A stretch of DNA of 64,000 nucleotides from Paracyclopina nana (Eukaryota; Arthropoda; Copepoda; Cyclopoida; Cyclopettidae). The DNA is taken from contig JAGUCH010000003.1 of assembly GCA_019096065.1 (NCBI GenBank), forward strand, positions 5,084,001 to 5,148,000, written 5' to 3'. Below the pieces are notes generated by a model, which was not told the origin of the DNA, searched no databases, and worked only from the letters and a program-made list of their open reading frames with translations. This document shows positions 58,433 through 64,000 of this stretch, piece by piece; position 1 is the first letter of the stretch, and each line of letters opens with the position of its first letter. A program made the translations under genes and the position numbers.

Positions 58433-59209
58433 GGCTGATCTTTGGTTAAGCTTTTGGTCAACGAGACTCGAGACTTGGTCTGAAAACGTGTCCGATATCC
58501 ACCAGAAACGGTAATGGACTGCGCCGCTCCCTCAGTTATTTGCTCCTGGCTGCGCCACCGCAATCTGCTCTCCTTTTCAGTTTTCAAACTGCTCCGGGCG
58601 CCCCCAGCAGTGCAGATACCGGTTGTCAGTGCTGCCAGATTTTTAAAAGACGCCGCACTTTTGTCAAAAATAGCCGGGATCGGCGTGGAATAACAAAACA
58701 GGGCTTTAGCAAGTTTGCTCACGAAAACGCACTAAGTTTTAGACCTAAATGTCATGATACTGAAACATCGCTAAAAATTCGTCAAAAACGGTGACGTCAC
58801 CGCTGCAATATTTTATCGCTGCGAACTGCGATCGCCGCATCTGGAAGCACTGCCGGGTGTTCCCGCCCGCGCCTCCTCGTCCTCTGAGAAAATTGGATGG
58901 GAGCATACAAAATTAAGGCGACTTTATTTTGAAGCACATTTGGCAAAAAACTTGTATGAAAATATACTGCTTCTGCGGCTCGGCAGTCTGAAGTGCCAGA
59001 AAGCTTTTAAAAGATTGAGCGTGAGAGAGAGTGCCATAGCGACACACTTTTGAAAATAAAGCCGATCGGAAATACACTCGATTTTCTCGCTGATATCAAA
59101 AGAATGAAGGCAACAATCACAACATTCAATATTTTTGCGATGCCAGTTTAGAAGTTGGTGAAGGATAGTCCTTTAGTGAGATAACTCGAGAATACTGTTA
59201 CGCTCGAGC
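58433..59209. promoter_or_regulatory. divergent promoter region tubulin / RPP21-MAD2L2
   Basis: 777 bp separate the divergent starts; promoters of both units should be here. The tubulin-proximal half is GC-richer. No distinct motif was assigned. Confidence 0.45.
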
Positions 59210-59578
59210 ATGGGCAAAAACAATCCCGGCAAAGGTAAAGCTCCTGACGCCGCGTCTCGTATGAATTTTCTGTACCAGGCCGCTCACGCCATTATTAGTG
59301 AAAACTCCTCGACCAAAAATAAAAAGGAGAAGAAGGGCAATCAAGCTGTTGCGTCGTATTACACCCAACTGATGGTCGGCATTGGACACAAAGCAGTCCA
59401 GAGGTCTTCAAAAGATATCAAAAGAACAATCTGCAAGGGCTGTCGTAGCCTGTTGATACCGGGAACCACAGCTTCTGTCACTGTGGTTGGGAAAACCAAA
59501 AGGCTTGGTAGCATTTGTGGCATCTGCAAGACCAAGAAACTGTTCCCGCTTAATCGCCAAAAGCCTGCATCTATCTAG
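59210..59578 (+). CDS. RPP21: ribonuclease P protein subunit p21 (Rpr2/Rpp21)
   Basis: A zinc-ribbon subunit of nuclear RNase P, which trims tRNA 5' leaders. A single-exon, 122-residue protein: basic N-terminus (MGKNNPGKGKAPDAASRMNF), the helical segment LYQAAHAII, YYTQLMVGIGHKAVQRSSKD, then IKRTICKGCRSLLIPGTTAS with the first zinc cysteines and SICGICKTKKLFPLNR with the second pair. The four cysteines and PGxT are the Rpp21 signature. The TAG at 59576-59578 lies seven bases before the MAD2L2 ATG, in a different frame. Confidence 0.93.
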   Translation: MGKNNPGKGKAPDAASRMNFLYQAAHAIISENSSTKNKKEKKGNQAVASYYTQLMVGIGHKAVQRSSKDIKRTICKGCRSLLIPGTTASVTVVGKTKRLGSICGICKTKKLFPLNRQKPASI

Positions 59579-59585
59579 CTTGGGA

Positions 59586-60206
59586 ATGGAATTTCATGCT
59601 GCAATATTATGCCAATTTTTTGAGTCGGTCACTCACCATGTGCTTTGGAAAAGAGGGATTTATCCAGAAGTCATTTTTGTCAAGAGGTTGTCATTTGGAG
59701 TCCCTATCAGAGCATCAATTCACCCGGAGGTGAATGAGTTCATCATCGGGACCATTAAGTGCTTTCATGATGCTATCACTTCCAAGGATTCTGATGCTCA
59801 GGGCATTGACTTGATCATAGTCAATGAGAATGAAGATATCCTTGAAAAGTATTCACTAAGACTCAAGGACTTGTCTTTCATAGCTGATGGTGATGGGGAA
59901 CATATTATGGAGCAATCTGAAGAATCTGCCAAAAACTTGTTGAGGCAATGTCTGCTGAAACTAACGGCACGAGTGTCAGAACTTTCGCCTATTGAAAATT
60001 GCACAAAATGCTCATTTAATTTTCAAATAATTGCGTCTGAATCATGTGCCAATGTAGTACGTGAAAGCAGCTTTGAAGTTTCCTGGGAGACTATCCATCC
60101 CAATCCAGACAAAGAGGTTACAACTATTCCCATCCATGATTATGAAGATTCTCTATACAAACTGTCTTTCTATATTGATTTGCTATCGCCATTCAACATT
60201 TTGTAG
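59586..60206 (+). CDS. MAD2L2: MAD2L2/REV7 HORMA-domain protein
   Basis: The REV7 subunit of DNA polymerase zeta and of the shieldin complex, and an APC/C regulator; acts in translesion synthesis and double-strand-break choice. A 206-residue single-exon HORMA domain: MEFHAAILCQFFESVTHHVL, WKRGIYPEVIFVKRLSFGVP, IRASIHPEVNEFIIGTIKCF, SLRLKDLSFIADGDGEHIM-like middle, and the seat-belt region TTIPIHDYEDSLYKLSFYID with C-terminal LLSPFNIL. These fit MAD2L2 rather than MAD2L1 (RGIYP and PxxxxP-type opening). It starts seven bases after the RPP21 stop, so a shared transcript is likely. Confidence 0.93.
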   Translation: MEFHAAILCQFFESVTHHVLWKRGIYPEVIFVKRLSFGVPIRASIHPEVNEFIIGTIKCFHDAITSKDSDAQGIDLIIVNENEDILEKYSLRLKDLSFIADGDGEHIMEQSEESAKNLLRQCLLKLTARVSELSPIENCTKCSFNFQIIASESCANVVRESSFEVSWETIHPNPDKEVTTIPIHDYEDSLYKLSFYIDLLSPFNIL

Positions 60207-60349
60207 AATAATATACCTAATATTGATTGTACATTCTATTTTTTCCGCATTAATGAACTAATCTGTAGAGACTAGATCGTTGAGCTGGCCAACAATGCTG
60301 TTGGTTCATGACCAAAGTTATATTACCAATGAAACAAAGATTGCCAATG

Positions 60350-60720
60350 CAATGTGAGGTGGCCTTGCAAAAGCCTCAGGCTTATACTGAATACGCACAA
60401 CAATTCTGTGACTTGTGAAGAGGCTGAAAAGGAGAGGATCCGCCCGAGTGGATCTCTCTTCAAGACTCCACAAGATATCTGGAGAGGCATATTGAACAAG
60501 GCTGTGAAGTTGCATGTGAAAGATTTTGAAGCAAATGGAAAAAGGAACTACTGTTGGCCCTGCTTTTGAGCGTCCAACTAGAAACGACATTCTTGGACAG
60601 CCTCAAGCTTTGGGGCTTGCTATGAGAATTAAACCAAAACCTTCAGTAACCTTACTGCCTCACCCACCTCCTCGCCAGCAGCAGGACACCGCCAAAAAAA
60701 AGAGTGAGACAGCTTTTTCA
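60350..60720 (+). pseudogene. frame-broken gene remnant, product unknown
   Basis: Three consecutive stretches read like protein but in different frames: CEVALQKPQAYTEYAQQFCD (from about 60353), then CEEAEKERIRPSGSLFKTPQ with DIWRGILNKAVKLHVKDFEA (to about 60540), then TTVGPAFERPTRNDILGQPQ with ALGLAMRIKPKPSVTLLPHP. No GT-AG intron explains the switches. It is probably a decayed copy of a host gene, immediately downstream of MAD2L2 and upstream of a transposon. I do not recognise the product; a mis-assembled or error-containing live exon is the alternative. Confidence 0.4.
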
Positions 60721-60753
60721 GGCATCAAAAGTAATTTGATCTCTGATTTTTAA

Positions 60754-61638
60754 CAGGGTGACCAGAAAATTAGAGCGGGTTGTAGCCAGATTTTCCCCTA
60801 AAATAGCCACGTTTGGCTATCTCAGAAAAATTGCTCAAAATAGCCACAAATTGGTGAAAAATAGCCACATTACTAGGAATTTTCTAGGTAATATTAAATT
60901 GTTATGAAAAAATTTCCAATTTTTGGGATTGCTGTGGCTGAAATCAAGGATTTAATAATGATTTTCTTATTATAATGGTAGCAAAAGATTTTTAAAAAGT
61001 CAGCCATTTTTGCAAATTTCATTTTTCCCCCTGCTTTTTCCTTGATTTTTAAGCGTTTATTAAGTAAAAATCAGAGACTTATATAACAAGAGAAGTGCTA
61101 CTGGGCGAGGCTTAAGGGGGTGCGTTTGCAGATCTGCTGCACGCTCCAAAAGAGACTACAATGGAATTTTGGTCGCGGCTGCCTGAATTTGGGCCGGGGC
61201 AGACTTTTGGTTGCTAATAACTCCTAAATGAGTCCACTTAGCCAAAATAGTCCTATTTTACGAGGTGCTCAATTTTGCTAGGGCTATCTTTTGTCTTTTA
61301 TAAATATTTTCACAACTATTAGGAATTAAAAGTTGTAAAACAGAGGTGCCAGTTGGCGTTTTCCTTTCTGGATCATTGCAGCCCGCTGACCATTTTATTA
61401 GAACAGCTGACCCAAATGTTTTCAAAATCTCTAGTAGCACTTGGCGCGCGCTCGCGTGCAGTGAGAATGCAAGAAGTAGCACTTCTCTTTCTATATAAGT
61501 CTCTGGTAAAAATATCAAATTTTCGGACTTTTCAAAAATAGCCACAAATGGCTATGGCTATTCGGCCTAAATTTCCGTAGCCATACAAGGGTCTAAAATA
61601 GCCACTTTGGCTATAAATAGCCACATCTGGTCACCCTG
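60754..61638. mobile_element. hAT-like non-autonomous transposon
   Basis: An 885-bp stretch starts CAGGGTGACCAGA and ends TCTGGTCACCCTG, a 13-bp perfect terminal inverted repeat starting with the CAGGG typical of hAT elements. Flanks read TGATTTTTAA on the left and TGATTTTAA on the right, a likely 8-10 bp target-site duplication that has slipped by one T. AATAGCCAC (and its inverse) is repeated at both ends: at least three times on the left (60780-60870) and four times on the right (61540-61625), the usual subterminal transposase-binding-site arrangement. No transposase is encoded. A frame at 61258-61545 is not protein-like. Confidence 0.72.
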
Positions 61639-62917
61639 TGATTTTAACAATAATTGCATTTTCTTCGCGTATTTTAGTAAAAAAACCTGCTTGTGAAGAA
61701 AACTTTTTACGGAATGGAAACTGCTATTACTAACGGTTTTTTTCGACGGCAGTTAATTGTTGATATCAGTTTCTGCGCCGCACCGTTCATCATTAGCCGT
61801 CATTTCGTTGATAGAGCTATATATGAGCAGCTGAAAACTGAAATTGGTTCTCGGAGCTAACTTCTGGTGCGCATGCAATATTTTAAAGGAAGTAGCTAAT
61901 TTGTAGTTTTCTCCCCTTCACTTTACTTCCTTACTTGCTGTATGACTACCTTTATACTCTTATCTCATGCTATAAAAAGTCTGTCAGAAATCCCACTCGT
62001 ACTCGTTCCTCCGTAATAGCCTTTAATTTAACTTTTTAAGCTAGGAAAACTGCACTTTTGATTTTGTGTTCCATTACTCAAATCACATTGCAGTAGAATG
62101 CCAGTTGGCCATCATTAGAGGACTATTGCGAATGTCCTTGTGTTTTTGAGGGTAATTGTTCAAATGCACGTTATGTCTGCCATAAAAGCATTGCCCTAGA
62201 ATTGCAAACCCTCCACGCACAATGCTACGTAATTCTCTCATAAAAATTCTCCTGAAAGATATCAATTCTATGCAGAGCATACAGTCGTTTATGAGGAGAG
62301 AATGCAGGGAGTGTCACTTAACCATAACGTGGCTGTAACTTAAAAGTTGACAAAAGAATTGATCACACAAAAAGCTTTATCTATTTGGACGCAAAAGTAT
62401 TCCAAAAAATAAAAGTGGCACGTGGCCGAATGCATGCAATGCTTCAATTGCAAGTAGCCACAGAAAAAAGAGCACAAATACCACCAGGACTCTATTTCGT
62501 GACGGTGTATAACATTTGCTGTTCATGAACACTTACCAACGTGCTTTCACTTTTGGGGTGGCCTAATAGATACTTCTCAAGGACAAGCTAGCATTGACTA
62601 AAAATTATCGTTCACTGATCATCTGCAAATGATGCAGAAACGTTCGATAAAGAGGCCTCTGATATCTTCAATCAAGGAAAAATGTCAATTACTTGCAACA
62701 GATTATTCAATACGAAAAACTACAATGCCTATGTAGTGTAAACATGCAGTCCTACTAGATTTAAGTGCACTTTTGAGAGCCTTGGATGGCATTTTTTTAT
62801 ACCAAAGTAACTTAGTAACAAAAGGAGAAAAAAATATCGACAATTGAAATGATGAGTTTTTCTGTAAATTGTGTGTTATTTACATTCTAAGTTAACATCA
62901 AAAATACTCTTACTATA
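61639..62917. other. intergenic, PKMYT1 3' region
   Basis: About 1.3 kb, AT-rich, with only short frames; no RNA gene, repeat or motif recognised. The PKMYT1 3' UTR lies at its right end. Confidence 0.4.
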
Positions 62918-64000
62918 TTAGTCCGAATCAGAAAAACAGTCGAATTTGGAAGCCAAAGAAATAGGTTTAATCGTGTTGGTGGAAGACCCATCTTCATGGC
63001 TGGCCCTACTGAAGCTCGAATTGACACCCCTTGATGAGCCACTCGGGGGTGTTTGGGACACAGATATATCGCCCTGCTTACGTAACTGAGGGCTACCGTC
63101 CACAGAGGAGTCGAAGCAATCAAAATCAAGCTTCTTCTTTGGGCTGAAAAAGGGCGTGGAATTTGTTTGATAGCGAGCTCTAAACCTCTGAGCCGCAGTA
63201 GTTTTGGGCGTAGACTGAGTTGCTGGAGGTCCCATAATTTGAGGCGCTGACATTGGCTCCATATGCCTTCTTGAAGTGGGCTGTAGGGGCTCCTCGAATT
63301 TAAGCATTTGACTTTTCTTTATTCTCTGAGATGACCGTCGACTTTGTGGCTTCTCCAGCTGTTCATCCTCATCTTCGTCTGAGAAATTGATAGTCAAAGG
63401 ACTCGCCAAGGCTGAGGAGTGCGCTGATGAGCATGACATGTCTTCTTCATCAGAGGAAAATGAGACCCCTCCTCTATGCTGTTTGTTGGGCCAAGTAGCT
63501 ATGTCGTAAAAGCAATAAGATGAGAGCTCATGCATACATTTCTTAAGCATAGCACTTACCCATGAACCCACCGTTTTGGGCAACTGGAGTACTCATCCTG
63601 GAGTCATGATACATCCTGTTGATTTTGTCTTTAGCCATTTTGAAAGGAACAAGAATGAAAGCCCAGAGTGCAAGGAAAAAGGTAGCGATTGGCCCAAAGA
63701 AGGCAGAGATGAATGAATTCACTGTGAGGAAAAAGTTTTGAATGGCCAAGTCCCGAACCCTTTTTGTTCGAGCCCTTTTTACGGCTGGTAGGTCCAAAAG
63801 TTGTTGCACAGTAGGTCTTCTCTCGTGGTCATTACCCATCATAAGCTGAATGACAAGCCTTAAATCCTGGCTCAAGTGCTTTGTCAGCTTTGGATCAGGC
63901 CCTGTTTGGCGGAGTTGGTGCCACAAGGCTCCTGTAACAACATGTTTTCAAGGAATTTCAAGCACAAAAATGAAAAAAATTACCATGCTTGGGTAAGTCT
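62918..64000 (-). CDS. PKMYT1: membrane-associated Cdc2-inhibitory kinase Myt1 (3' part)
   Basis: The C-terminal part of Myt1, the Wee1-family kinase that phosphorylates Cdk1 on Thr14/Tyr15 at the ER and Golgi and so blocks mitotic entry. The right edge of the window cuts the gene; most of the kinase domain lies beyond. Visible: DLPKHGALWHQLRQTGPDPK (Myt1 pattern DLELP..WQxLRQG) over a splice junction, then LVIQLMMGNDHERRPTVQQL, the end of the kinase fold; a membrane-attachment helix FISAFFGPIATFFLALWAFI; and a long C-tail with acidic serine clusters (VSFSSDEEDMSCSSAHSSAL), SQRIKKSQ, RxF/RxL-like segments and SASKFDCFSDSD-like end, where cyclin docking is known in the family. Stop at 62918-62920. 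Serine/proline sites suggest regulation by phosphorylation. Confidence 0.88.

Overview
This 64 kb window is gene-dense animal nuclear DNA, most probably from an arthropod. Genes are split by short GT-AG introns (mostly 50-80 bp), intergenic gaps are often only a few hundred bases, and the gene set is metazoan: KDM2, NXF1, a TGF-beta type I receptor of the baboon/ALK4-5 class, SLC4A11, TMEM63, a Tudor-domain protein, a THAP protein, a C-type lectin, a serpin and a Neverland-type Rieske oxygenase. I cannot fix the species; a small-intron crustacean or chelicerate would fit. No viral or retroviral element was recognised.

Layout. 0-7 kb: the 3' end of an unrecognised gene, EIF2B1 (-), a 68-residue membrane microprotein, DHRS7, a tiny TRPC-tail-like two-exon ORF, and UPF3 (-). 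7-10.7 kb: a 15-bp minisatellite that flips orientation, then a 2.1 kb non-coding element bounded by CCCCACTAGAAAA inverted repeats. 10.7-16 kb: TBP (-) diverges from a tight UQCC2/METTL15 pair, followed by a tight TMEM167A(kish)/CHID1 pair. 16.7-28.5 kb: SMC2 (-), TMEM68, KDM2, NXF1 (-). 28.5-30.2 kb: AT-rich fold-back repeats and a decayed tRNA-like sequence. 30.3-44.5 kb: TMEM63, a truncated TFIIA-alpha-like ORF, an unrecognised two-exon gene, a Tudor gene (-), a THAP/transposase-derived gene, a C-type lectin (-), SLC4A11 and PPME1 (-). 44.5-47 kb: two non-autonomous inverted-repeat elements, one with clear Harbinger hallmarks (TTA duplication). 47-60.2 kb: neverland, an SLC35A nucleotide-sugar transporter, a serpin (-), the TGF-beta type I receptor (-), beta-tubulin (-) and a tight RPP21/MAD2L2 pair. 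60.3-64 kb: a frame-broken gene remnant, a hAT-like element and the 3' half of PKMYT1 (-), which runs off the right edge.

The most striking pattern is three same-strand gene pairs with almost no space between stop and next start: UQCC2/METTL15 (the spliced UQCC2 frame ends in a TGA that overlaps the METTL15 ATG as ATGA), TMEM167A/CHID1 (6 nt, same frame) and RPP21/MAD2L2 (7 nt). They look like dicistronic (operon-like) transcription units. Other genes are independent housekeeping, membrane, signalling and chromatin genes; several pairs are divergent over 0.3-0.8 kb (TBP with UQCC2, SMC2 with TMEM68, tubulin with RPP21) and probably share promoter regions.
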